Source of the DNA: Hymenobacter sp.
GTDB lineage: Bacteria; Bacteroidota; Bacteroidia; Cytophagales; Hymenobacteraceae
Assembly (NCBI GenBank): GCA_025362615.1
Contig: JANYFQ010000302.1
Span: forward strand, 1 to 15,651
Direction of reading: 5' to 3'
Length of the DNA: 15,651 nt
Shown here: piece after piece, positions 6,024 to 12,209 of the stretch
How the letters are laid out: the number at the start of each line of letters is the position of its first letter
Numbering within the stretch: position 1 is the first letter of the stretch
Made by a program: the position numbers and the translations under genes
The notes under the pieces: model-generated
The model's database searches: none
What the model saw: the letters and a program-made list of their open reading frames with translations, nothing else
What the model was told of the DNA's origin: nothing

Positions 6024-6188
6024 GGCTCTTAGTCTTTAGCTGATAGCTGTTGGCTTGCACCTCAACCGACTGTGAGGTACGCATGGTGCGGCCGAATATT
6101 CTTGCTCACTTGACCGACGACGCAACTTGCCCGGTCAATGACCCGAACAAAAAAGCTAACAGCCAACAGCTAATGGCGAACAGCTAAA
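6024..6188. repeat. Facing heptad arms with structured spacer before waaA
   Basis: Arm 1 (6024-6056) and arm 2 (6153-6188) are complementary tandem repeats of 7-base units such as TTAGCTG / CAGCTAA. The 96-base spacer holds two further small hairpins: ACCTCA with TGAGGT (6059-6078) and TTGACCG with CGGTCAA (6110-6138). The whole could fold into a long closed stem with two inner hairpins. It fills the gap between the peroxiredoxin stop codon and the waaA promoter. Confidence 0.75.
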
Positions 6189-6198
6189 ACCCGGCCCG

Positions 6199-6206
6199 TA
6201 CTTTTG
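6199..6206 (+). promoter_or_regulatory. -7 element immediately before waaA
   Basis: TACTTTTG matches TAnnTTTG exactly and sits 7 bases before the TTG start codon at 6214. The transcript would therefore begin at or very near the start codon, suggesting a leaderless mRNA. No -33 element is evident. Confidence 0.5.
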
Positions 6207-6213
6207 CAGTGTC

Positions 6214-7461
6214 TTGACGCTGCTCTACGATTTCATCCTCGCTTGCTACGCGCTGCTGCTCCGGCTACTGGCCCCGTTCGTGCCCAAAGCGCGGGCCTGG
6301 ACAGACGGCCGGCGCGGGCTGCTGGCGCACATCGGCACAACGCTGGCCAACGACGCGGCGCCCCGCGTGTGGTTCCACTGCGCTTCGCTGGGCGAGTTTG
6401 AGCAAGGCCGGCCGCTGCTGGAAGCGTACCGCCGCCGCTACCCCGGCACCAAGCTGGTGCTCACGTTTTTCTCGCCTTCGGGCTACGAAATCCGGCACAA
6501 CTGGCCGGGGGCCGACTACGTGTTTTACCTGCCGCTCGACACCCGCGCCAGCGCCCGTGCCTTTCTGGACGCGGTGCAGCCCCGGCTGGTGGTGTTTGTG
6601 AAGTACGAGTACTGGTTTCATTTGCTGACGATGGCGGCGCAACGCGGCATTCCCACGGTATTGGTGTCAGCTATTTTTCGGCCCGAGCAGGTATTTTTCA
6701 GGCCCTGGGGCGGATTTTACCGGCAGATTTTGCGCTCATTCCGCCACATTTTCACCCAAAACCAAGCCTCGGCCGATTTGCTCCATTCGATTGGACTAAC
6801 CGGCGTTTCCGTGGCCGGCGACACCCGTTTCGACACCGTAGCGGCCACGGCCGCCAACGCTGCCCAGCCCCTGCCCGTCGTCGAAACCTTTGCGAGCCAG
6901 GGCGGTGCGGTGCTGGTTGCCGGCAGCCTCTGGCCCGACGACCTGCCCGCCCTGGCTCCCTTGCTGCACGCCTACGCTGGCCGCTTGCGCGTCGTCGTCG
7001 CGCCCCACGAAATTGACGAAGCTACCCTGAAAGCCATCGAAGCCGCCTGCCCTGGCCCGGTGCTGCGGTACTCGCAGGCTACGCCCGCCAACGCCGCCGC
7101 CGCCCGTATTCTGCTGATTGACAACATCGGTCTGCTTGGCCAGCTTTACCGCTTTGGGCAATACGCCTACATTGGCGGCGGCTTTGGCAAAGGCCTGCAC
7201 AACACGCTCGAAGCCGCTGCTTTTGGCCTGCCGCTGTTCTTCGGCCCCAATTACGCCAAGTTTCAGGAAGCCGTGGCCCTGACCGAAGCCGGATTGGCCT
7301 TTCCGGTGCAGTCGGCAGTTGAGCTAATGGCTGTTTTCACTCCGCTCTACCACGATGCCCCGCGCCACCTGCGCTTGCAGGACGCGCTGCTTAACTACGT
7401 TCACAACCAGGCCGGGGCCACCCAGCGCATCATGCAGTGGCTTGACGAGTTTGTGAATTAG
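6214..7461 (+). CDS. waaA: 3-deoxy-D-manno-octulosonic acid (Kdo) transferase
   Basis: This 415-residue GT-B glycosyltransferase adds Kdo from CMP-Kdo to the lipid A precursor on the inner face of the cytoplasmic membrane, an essential step of lipopolysaccharide synthesis. It begins with a hydrophobic membrane-anchoring helix (LLYDFILACYALLLRLLAPF, 3-22). The catalytic region HCASLGEFEQG (55-65) contains the general base Glu61; KYEYWFH (130-136) and APHEIDE (263-269) are further conserved blocks, and GGGFGKGLHNTLEAAAFG (321-338) is the donor-binding signature. The start is a TTG at 6214; no in-frame ATG gives the expected N-terminus and the homology begins at this codon. A -7 element lies 7 bases upstream. 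No other lipid A genes are close by. Confidence 0.9.
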   Translation: MTLLYDFILACYALLLRLLAPFVPKARAWTDGRRGLLAHIGTTLANDAAPRVWFHCASLGEFEQGRPLLEAYRRRYPGTKLVLTFFSPSGYEIRHNWPGADYVFYLPLDTRASARAFLDAVQPRLVVFVKYEYWFHLLTMAAQRGIPTVLVSAIFRPEQVFFRPWGGFYRQILRSFRHIFTQNQASADLLHSIGLTGVSVAGDTRFDTVAATAANAAQPLPVVETFASQGGAVLVAGSLWPDDLPALAPLLHAYAGRLRVVVAPHEIDEATLKAIEAACPGPVLRYSQATPANAAAARILLIDNIGLLGQLYRFGQYAYIGGGFGKGLHNTLEAAAFGLPLFFGPNYAKFQEAVALTEAGLAFPVQSAVELMAVFTPLYHDAPRHLRLQDALLNYVHNQAGATQRIMQWLDEFVN

Positions 7462-7496
7462 CGGATTGGTGGACTGACGCTCGCATTTAATTACGA

Positions 7497-7623
7497 ATGT
7501 TACGCAGGCTGTTTCTTGTTTTTTGTTGCTTGTTGGTGGTTTCTGGGCGGTTTTTGAGGCACTAATGCAACGAACAACAAGCAACAACCCGAAACACAAG
7601 ATGCACAATTGCCGGCGTAACAT
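7497..7623. repeat. Facing heptad arms between waaA and rsgA
   Basis: The outer ends are a perfect 9-bp inverted repeat (ATGTTACGC at 7497-7505, GCGTAACAT at 7615-7623). Inside are the degenerate heptad arms, with a perfect 11-bp pair GTTGCTTGTTG (7525-7535) and CAACAAGCAAC (7575-7585). The remaining arm sequence pairs imperfectly. The 254-base gap 7462-7715 holds this element, the C-rich repeat before rsgA and no recognisable gene. Confidence 0.65.
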
Positions 7624-7660
7624 CAGTTAATTATTCATCGCACGCTGCTAACCCTGACTT

Positions 7661-7715
7661 GCCAACCCACCATCCCGCCATTCCACAAACCCACCACCCA
7701 CCCACCGACCCACCA
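7661..7715. repeat. C-rich CCCACCA-type repeat forming the rsgA leader
   Basis: The 55 bases before the rsgA ATG are built from CCAACCC, CCCACCA and CCCACCC-like units, with almost no G on the plus strand. A short partly complementary stretch (GATTGGTGGA, from about 7465) lies just after waaA and may be the remnant of a facing arm. The tract may leave the mRNA leader unstructured, which suits translation without a Shine-Dalgarno sequence. Confidence 0.5.
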
Positions 7716-8645
7716 ATGACCGGCACCGTAATCAAATCTACCGGCTCGTGGTACTTGGTGCGCGACGCGGCCACCCGCGAGCTGCACCGCTGCCGGCTGC
7801 GGGGGCGCTTCAAAATCAAGGGCTTGAAAGTGAGCAACCCGTTAGCGGTGGGCGATACCGTGACGTTTGAGTCGGAAACCCAGCCGGCGGAGGGCGCGGC
7901 CGTTATTACGGCCATTGCGCCGCGCCGCAACTACATTGTGCGCCGCTCGGTGCATAAAACGGCCCACGCCAACATTGTAGGGGCCAACCTCGACCAAGCC
8001 CTGCTGGTGGTGACGCTGGTGTCGCCGGCCACGTCGTTTGGGTTCATCGACCGCTTTTTGGTGACGGCCGAAGCGTACCACATTCCGGTGCAGCTCATCT
8101 TCAACAAGGCCGATTTGTACGACGACGACACCCGCGCCTACCAGGCCGAAATTGCCGGGATGTACGCCAGCCTGGGCTATCCCGGCGTGCTGTGCGCCGC
8201 TGCCACCGGCGAGGGCGTGGCCGACGTGGCCGCCCTGCTGGCCGAAAAAACGTCCTTGCTGTCCGGCCATTCCGGGGTGGGCAAAAGCACGCTCATCAAC
8301 GCCCTTGTGCCCGACCTCGACCTAAAAACGGCCGAAATCAGCCAGTTTTCCGACAAAGGTGTTCATACCACCACCTTCGCCGAAATGCTTGAAATCGTGC
8401 CTGGCACTTACCTTATTGACACCCCCGGCATCAAGGAACTGGGCCTTGTGGACATCAAACCCGCCGAGCTGGCCGGCTACTTTCCCGAAATGCGCGCCCT
8501 CCTCAACCAGTGCCGCTACCACAACTGCCAGCACACCCACGAGCCCGGCTGCGCCGTGCGCGAAGCCGTGGACACCGGCAAAATCGCCCTCCCCCGCTAC
8601 GACAGCTACCTGAGTATGCTGGCCGGCGAAGACAACCGGAAATAG
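7716..8645 (+). CDS. rsgA: Ribosome small-subunit-dependent GTPase A
   Basis: This 309-residue protein is the circularly permuted GTPase that checks late 30S subunit maturation. Domains in order are an OB fold (about 1-70), the GTPase domain with G4 NKAD (130-133), G5-like AAATGEG (161-167), G1 GHSGVGKS (184-191), G2 threonines near 218-220 and G3 DTPG (235-238), then the C-terminal zinc knuckle with C266, C271, H273 and C279. All key residues are present. The ATG at 7716 is chosen because the OB fold begins there; the open frame extends 19 codons further upstream only through repeat sequence. The gene is convergent with the fasciclin-domain gene across the hairpin 8649-8734. Confidence 0.95.
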   Translation: MTGTVIKSTGSWYLVRDAATRELHRCRLRGRFKIKGLKVSNPLAVGDTVTFESETQPAEGAAVITAIAPRRNYIVRRSVHKTAHANIVGANLDQALLVVTLVSPATSFGFIDRFLVTAEAYHIPVQLIFNKADLYDDDTRAYQAEIAGMYASLGYPGVLCAAATGEGVADVAALLAEKTSLLSGHSGVGKSTLINALVPDLDLKTAEISQFSDKGVHTTTFAEMLEIVPGTYLIDTPGIKELGLVDIKPAELAGYFPEMRALLNQCRYHNCQHTHEPGCAVREAVDTGKIALPRYDSYLSMLAGEDNRK

Positions 8646-8648
8646 GAA

Positions 8649-8752
8649 CGCTTCGCTGAATGAAAAATGAGGAATGAAGAATTTTGAGCTTGCGCCACCA
8701 ATTCATCATTCCTCATTCTTCATTTAGCGAAGCGGCCTCATCTAGCGAAGCG
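8649..8752. repeat. 35-bp heptad-repeat hairpin plus extra GCGAAGC copy between convergent genes
   Basis: Arm 1 (8649-8683) and arm 2 (8700-8734) are reverse complements at 32 of 35 positions and enclose a 16-base loop. The outer 9 bases (CGCTTCGCT) match the REP-like core seen at 2930-2963; the inner part is a heptad repeat (GAATGAA / AAATGAG). A further copy of TAGCGAAGCG follows at 8743-8752, 18 bases after the one in arm 2. It fills the space between the convergent rsgA and fasciclin genes and may end both transcripts. Confidence 0.88.
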
Positions 8753-8759
8753 CCAACTG

Positions 8760-9395
8760 CTACAGCGGCAATACTACGCCGTCGATGACGTGGGTTACGC
8801 CGTTGCTCGAAATTACGTCGGCAATTTGCACGGTGGCGGGGGCATCTTTGCCGTTGCCAATCATTACTTTACCGTCCTTCACCATTACTTTCAGCTTGGC
8901 CCCGTTTACGGTGGTCAGCTCCTGCCCGTCTTTGAGGTCGGCGGCGACGAGGCGACCGGCGATGACGTGGTAGGTAAGTACGCCGGCCAGCTTGGCCTTA
9001 CTTTCGGGCAACATCAGGCCGGCCACTGCGCCTTTGGGCAACTTGTCGAAGGCCGCGTTGGTGGGCGCGAACACAGTGAAGGGACCGGCTCCTTTGAGGG
9101 TTTCGACCAAGCCGGCGGCTTTTACGGCCGACACCAGCGTACTGACGCTCTTGGCACCCATCGCGTTGTCCACGATGTCTTTGTCGGCCGTCATGGCCAC
9201 GCCGTCCACCATCACACCTTCGGGCTTGGCCATGCGGGCCGAGTCGCCGGCCATTGCGGCCACTGAATCGGCGGGGTTAGCGGTGCTGACCGTGGCATCG
9301 GCCGTTGTTTCGGCGGTTTTGTCGCCACCGCACGAAGCCAGCGTCAGCGCCGAAGCGGCGAGAAGCGTGGCCAACGAAAAGAATTGTTTTTTCAT
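8760..9395 (-). CDS. Fasciclin (FAS1) domain lipoprotein
   Basis: The 211-residue product has a lipoprotein signal peptide with lipobox LASC (Cys22), a low-complexity Ala/Thr/Asp spacer (about 25-60) and a single FAS1 domain (about 72-211). The two conserved FAS1 boxes are visible: FTVFAPTNAAFDKLP (106-120) and NGVTHVIDGVVLP (198-210), with YHV (142-144) between them. Such secreted proteins are generally thought to act in adhesion to cells or matrix at the surface. The ATG at 9395 is the only start giving the signal peptide. An 8-bp inverted repeat lies in its upstream region at 9411-9437. It appears monocistronic and convergent with rsgA. Confidence 0.92.
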   Translation of the reverse strand: MKKQFFSLATLLAASALTLASCGGDKTAETTADATVSTANPADSVAAMAGDSARMAKPEGVMVDGVAMTADKDIVDNAMGAKSVSTLVSAVKAAGLVETLKGAGPFTVFAPTNAAFDKLPKGAVAGLMLPESKAKLAGVLTYHVIAGRLVAADLKDGQELTTVNGAKLKVMVKDGKVMIGNGKDAPATVQIADVISSNGVTHVIDGVVLPL

Positions 9396-9410
9396 GGTGT
9401 TTTGGGGGTT

Positions 9411-9437
9411 TAGTTGCTGAGCTTACGAAAGCAACTA
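9411..9437. promoter_or_regulatory. Inverted repeat upstream of the fasciclin gene
   Basis: TAGTTGCT (9411-9418) and AGCAACTA (9430-9437) form a perfect 8-bp inverted repeat with an 11-base spacer, 15 bases before the fasciclin start on the minus strand. It could be a repressor or activator site or a leader hairpin. I could not find a TAnnTTTG on the minus strand in this gap. Confidence 0.35.
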
Positions 9438-9471
9438 CCCGGCGGATTGTTTAACAGCACCAATGCCCGGC

Positions 9472-9479
9472 TACCTTTG
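9472..9479 (+). promoter_or_regulatory. -7 element for the cyclophilin gene
   Basis: TACCTTTG matches TAnnTTTG exactly. A TTG at 9447-9449 is 22 bases upstream, close to the normal spacing for a -33 element. The start codon at 9556 gives a leader of roughly 70 bases. Confidence 0.5.
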
Positions 9480-9555
9480 CGCCGGCTGAAAAGGGGCTGA
9501 CAGCCCGCCCCAGCAGCAGTGAAATCAGTTAAATCATCTTAAAATCAGCAATTCA

Positions 9556-10014
9556 ATGAAGACCGCCGAAATCCACACGCCCAAGGGCGTTATGAAAGTC
9601 GAGTTTTACGCCGACGACGCCCCCAAAACCGTCAAAAACTTTATCGACCTCGCCGAAAAAGGCTACTACGACGGCCTGAAATTTCACCGCGTTATTCCGA
9701 ACTTCGTCATCCAGGGCGGTTGCCCCAACACCCGCGACGGCGCTAAGGGCCAGCCCGGTACCGGCGGCCCCGGCTACAAAATCGACTGCGAAACCAGCGG
9801 CAACCACCAGTACCACGAGCGCGGCGCCCTGAGCATGGCCCATGCCGGCAAAAACACCGGCGGCTCGCAGTTCTTTGTCGTCCATTCGCGCGACAACACC
9901 GCCCACCTCGACCGCGTGCATACCGTATTCGGCAAGGTAACGGACGGGCTGGACGTGATTGACGCCATCCGCCCCAACGACGAGATTACGAAGATTGTGG
10001 TGACGGAAGCGTAA
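9556..10014 (+). CDS. Peptidyl-prolyl cis-trans isomerase, cyclophilin type
   Basis: This 152-residue single-domain cyclophilin catalyses cis-trans isomerisation of proline peptide bonds. Active-site features are present: FHRVIPNFVIQGG (43-55, catalytic Arg45 and Gln53), NTGGSQFF (100-107), the HLD triplet (117-119) and VFGKVTDG (124-131). No signal peptide is seen, so it should be cytoplasmic. Length is normal for the short bacterial class. The ATG at 9556 is directly before the first beta strand. A -7 element lies at 9472-9479 and a rho-independent terminator at 10040-10070, so it is probably transcribed alone. Confidence 0.95.
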   Translation: MKTAEIHTPKGVMKVEFYADDAPKTVKNFIDLAEKGYYDGLKFHRVIPNFVIQGGCPNTRDGAKGQPGTGGPGYKIDCETSGNHQYHERGALSMAHAGKNTGGSQFFVVHSRDNTAHLDRVHTVFGKVTDGLDVIDAIRPNDEITKIVVTEA

Positions 10015-10039
10015 GTTTCAACAAGCGCCCAACGCAAAC

Positions 10040-10070
10040 GCCCCGGCTCATTTTGAGCGGGGGCATTTTT
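10040..10070 (+). terminator. Rho-independent terminator of the cyclophilin gene
   Basis: An 11-bp stem with one mismatch (GCCCCGGCTCA at 10040-10050 against TGAGCGGGGGC at 10054-10064) has a TTT loop and is followed by ATTTTT. It starts 26 bases after the stop codon and lies just before the end of the oppositely oriented DUF3109 gene. Confidence 0.85.
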
Positions 10071-10084
10071 GTGGGCCAGACGCG

Positions 10085-10651
10085 TTACTTCACGCCCTCA
10101 ATCTCGCGCTTCAATTCCGCGTACCACGCCGCGCCATATTTTCGCACCAGCGGCTCTTTCAGAAACTGATACACCCGCACCCCCAGCGAAGCCCCGAAGG
10201 CACAGGCCGGGTTGCAGATGCCCCAACGGTCGTAGTTCAACGCCTCAAAGCCGTCGTACTTCGTGATGCGGATGGGATAGAGATGGCAACTGATGGGCTT
10301 TTTGAACGTGGTGGCCCCGGCCAGGTACGCCTGCTCGATGCCGCATTTGAGGATGCCGCGCTCGTCGTAAAGGGCGTAGGCGCACTCCTTGTCTTCGATG
10401 GTGGGGGTGCTGAAATCGTCTTCCCAATCCTTAATATACAGGCCCTGGGCTTCGATGGCGGCGCGGCCTGCGTCGGTGAGGAAGGGCTTAATATTGGCGT
10501 ATTCCTGCTCCAAAATGGCGAGTTCGGCCGTTTCGAGGGGGGCACCCAGGTCGCCCTCGACGCAACAAGCGCCTTTGCAGGCTTCGAGGTTGCAGACGAA
10601 AAACTGGTCGGCGAGGTCGTCGGAGATGACGGTTTCCTGGATGATAATCAT
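10085..10651 (-). CDS. DUF3109 family cysteine-rich protein
   Basis: The 188-residue protein matches DUF3109, a conserved family of Bacteroidota and some other bacteria related to Cys-cluster proteins of the YkgJ type, thought to bind zinc or an iron-sulfur centre. Nine cysteines are seen: C20, C25, C29 and C30 in VCNLEACKGACC, then C90, C103, C122 (SCHLYPIR), C146 and C150. This pattern argues for a bound metal cofactor. The ATG at 10651 is chosen because the conserved IIIQETVISDDL begins there; 27 upstream codons in the open frame cover the promoter. A minus-strand -7 element lies at 10682-10689. The biochemical role is unknown. Confidence 0.88.
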   Translation of the reverse strand: MIIIQETVISDDLADQFFVCNLEACKGACCVEGDLGAPLETAELAILEQEYANIKPFLTDAGRAAIEAQGLYIKDWEDDFSTPTIEDKECAYALYDERGILKCGIEQAYLAGATTFKKPISCHLYPIRITKYDGFEALNYDRWGICNPACAFGASLGVRVYQFLKEPLVRKYGAAWYAELKREIEGVK

Positions 10652-10681
10652 GGGGGGGCGGAGCGGGTTTTGGCAGTGCTG

Positions 10682-10689
10682 CAAAGTTA
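10682..10689 (-). promoter_or_regulatory. -7 element for the DUF3109 gene
   Basis: On the minus strand the bases read TAACTTTG, an exact match to TAnnTTTG, 30 bases upstream of the ATG at 10651. It is one half of a divergent promoter pair with 10741-10748. Confidence 0.5.
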
Positions 10690-10740
10690 CGGCCGGGGTG
10701 TGGGGGAACCTTGCGGGGGCAAAGATGTTCACTCAGGCGT

Positions 10741-10748
10741 TACCTTTG
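10741..10748 (+). promoter_or_regulatory. -7 element for the toxin-antitoxin operon
   Basis: TACCTTTG matches TAnnTTTG exactly and ends 4 bases before the toxin ATG at 10753, so the mRNA would be leaderless or nearly so. No obvious palindromic operator was found around it, although autoregulation by the antitoxin would be expected. Confidence 0.5.
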
Positions 10749-10752
10749 GCGA

Positions 10753-11094
10753 ATGCTGCGCGAAATCATTCTTTACAAAACGTATTTCACGGATTTTTAC
10801 GCGCAACTGCCGCTGCCGGTACAGGATAAATTCGATTACGTACTCGATTTGGTACGCCAAGAACTGCGGGTGCCGGAGAAGTTCCTGAAGCACTTGACGG
10901 ACACCGACGGACTATTTGAAATTCGGGTGAAAAGCGGGGGCAATATTTACCGGACGTTTTGTTTTTTTGATGCCGGTCGTTTGGTGGTGTTGCTGACGGG
11001 ATTTCAAAAGAAAACAGACAAAACACCGCGCACTGAACTGTCACGGGCCGAAGCATTGAAAGCAGAGTACTTCATCACCAAAAAAACGCCCTGA
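10753..11094 (+). CDS. RelE/HigB-type toxin (Gp49-like)
   Basis: The 113-residue product belongs to the phage-derived Gp49-like / HigB branch of the RelE/ParE toxin superfamily, ribosome-dependent mRNA interferases in type II toxin-antitoxin systems. The family pattern is visible as GLFEIRVKSGGNIYRTFCFF (52-71), LVVLLTGFQKKTDKTPRTEL (76-95) and the final helix SRAEALKAEYF. The ATG at 10753 is chosen over upstream in-frame starts because it follows the -7 element and begins with the conserved first strand. The antitoxin gene starts 3 bases after its stop codon. Toxin-first order is typical of HigBA-like pairs. Confidence 0.87.
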   Translation: MLREIILYKTYFTDFYAQLPLPVQDKFDYVLDLVRQELRVPEKFLKHLTDTDGLFEIRVKSGGNIYRTFCFFDAGRLVVLLTGFQKKTDKTPRTELSRAEALKAEYFITKKTP

Positions 11095-11097
11095 CGC

Positions 11098-11409
11098 ATG
11101 GAAACATCCTTCAACCCTTACGCGACGGTTAGCACCTTCGAGGAGTTGCTCACCCGCAAGTACGGCCCCGCCGGCACCCCCGCCCGCGCCACCTACGAGG
11201 CCAACGCCGAAGCCTTCCGCACCGGCGAGATGCTGAAAGAAGCCCGGCGGCAGGCCAAGCTCACGCAGCAGCAACTGGCCGACCGCACGGGCACCAAGAA
11301 AAGCTACATCTCGCGCATTGAAAACGGGCATTCCGACATCAACTTGGCCACGCTGCGGCGCATTGTGACGGTGGGGTTGGGGCGGCGGCTGGCGCTGCAC
11401 ATCGAGTAG
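11098..11409 (+). CDS. HTH (XRE-family) antitoxin
   Basis: This 103-residue protein carries a Cro/C1-type helix-turn-helix (about 45-95) with LKEARRQAKLTQQQLADRTG (46-65) and the recognition region KKSYISRIENGHSDI (67-81). The N-terminal about 40 residues would wrap around or block the toxin. The gene starts 3 bases after the toxin stop codon, so the two are co-transcribed and probably translationally coupled. As in other HigA/XRE antitoxins, it likely represses its own promoter together with the toxin. The downstream sigma-factor gene begins 26 bases later and has its own promoter-like sequence. Confidence 0.88.
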   Translation: METSFNPYATVSTFEELLTRKYGPAGTPARATYEANAEAFRTGEMLKEARRQAKLTQQQLADRTGTKKSYISRIENGHSDINLATLRRIVTVGLGRRLALHIE

Positions 11410-11424
11410 GGCCCGCTGGCCCCG

Positions 11425-11432
11425 TACTTTGC
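11425..11432 (+). promoter_or_regulatory. -7-like element before the ECF sigma gene
   Basis: The context CCGTACTTTGC resembles the -7 elements before waaA and the toxin gene but lacks one T of TAnnTTTG. It ends 3 bases before the ATG at 11436. Readthrough from the toxin-antitoxin operon is also possible because no terminator separates them. Confidence 0.35.
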
Positions 11433-11435
11433 CCC

Positions 11436-12209
11436 ATGCCCGCCCACGCCGCCGACGATACCGCCCTCAACGAGCGCCTGACGCACTTGCGCCAGACCGA
11501 CCCGGCGGCGTTCGTCGAGTTGTTGTTTCGGTCGTTTTACGGGCCGCTGCGGGCCGTGGCCTACCGCGTGGTGCCCGACTGGGCGGTGGTGGAAGACGTG
11601 GTGCAGGACGTGTTTCTGAAGCTCTGGCAGGACCAGCACACGCTGCCCGCCATTGCGGCCTACCGCCCCTACCTTACGCGCATGGCCCTGAACGCGGCCC
11701 TGCGTGCCCGCGCCCGCGCCCAGCGCCAGGTGGCCTGGGACGAAGCCCCGCCCGCCGCCACCGCGCCCGTGGCCCCCGATGCCCTGGCAGCCCTGCACGC
11801 CGACGAAACGGCCGCCGCCATTGCCGCTGCCCTGGCCCGGCTGCCGCCCCAATGCCGCATGGTGTTCGAGTTGAGCCGCTTCGATGAATTGAGCTACCAG
11901 CAAATTGCCGACGCCCTGAACCTCTCGCCCAAAACCGTGGACAACCAGATGGGCAAGGCCCTGCGCCTGTTGCGCCGCGAACTGGCCGGGGTGCTGCGAA
12001 ACCTTTACGGCCTGCTGGCCGCCGCGCTGGCCGTCAAAAGCTGCTGGCTGACTGGCCCGGCCGATGCCCGCCTAGCGCCGGGGCGGGCCGCCGCACCGGG
12101 GCAGCTGGCTGCCGCCGCCCACTTTTTTTCGGCCCCGCGTGGGGGTTGCCCAGCCGGGACGTATCTGCTTGCCAGGGCGGCCCCTGCGCCATTCTTTTTG
12201 TACCCATGA
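11436..12209 (+). CDS. ECF sigma-70 factor (Bacteroidota FecI-like)
   Basis: The product directs RNA polymerase to a specific regulon and is held in check by the FecR-type protein encoded next. Region 2 lies at about 26-93 (AYRVVPDWAVVEDVVQDVFL, 42-61, then the -10 contact helix KLWQ) and region 4 at about 125-182, with LPPQCRMVFELSRFDELSYQ (136-155) and the helix-turn-helix IADALNLSPKTVDNQMGKAL. Family members end near residue 195 after a short hydrophobic segment; here 257 residues are open, and the last 60 or so look noncoding-like in character (low complexity, no motif). The stop codon overlaps the fecR start as ATGA. The first ATG at 11436 gives a normal N-terminus. Confidence 0.9.
   Translation: MPAHAADDTALNERLTHLRQTDPAAFVELLFRSFYGPLRAVAYRVVPDWAVVEDVVQDVFLKLWQDQHTLPAIAAYRPYLTRMALNAALRARARAQRQVAWDEAPPAATAPVAPDALAALHADETAAAIAAALARLPPQCRMVFELSRFDELSYQQIADALNLSPKTVDNQMGKALRLLRRELAGVLRNLYGLLAAALAVKSCWLTGPADARLAPGRAAAPGQLAAAAHFFSAPRGGCPAGTYLLARAAPAPFFLYP

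Noticed and set aside
6057..6152. tRNA or known small RNA in the waaA upstream gap
   Set aside because: The two short stems do not fit a cloverleaf, and there is no T-loop or CCA-compatible acceptor; kept only as a structured spacer.
655..8752. CRISPR-like repeats
   Set aside because: Units are 7-8 bases, contiguous, degenerate and without spacers, and there are no cas genes.
11098..11409. HTH protein as a stand-alone regulator of the sigma operon
   Set aside because: It starts 3 bases after a RelE/HigB-type toxin gene, so antitoxin is the simpler reading; a side effect on the sigma gene remains possible because no terminator lies between them.
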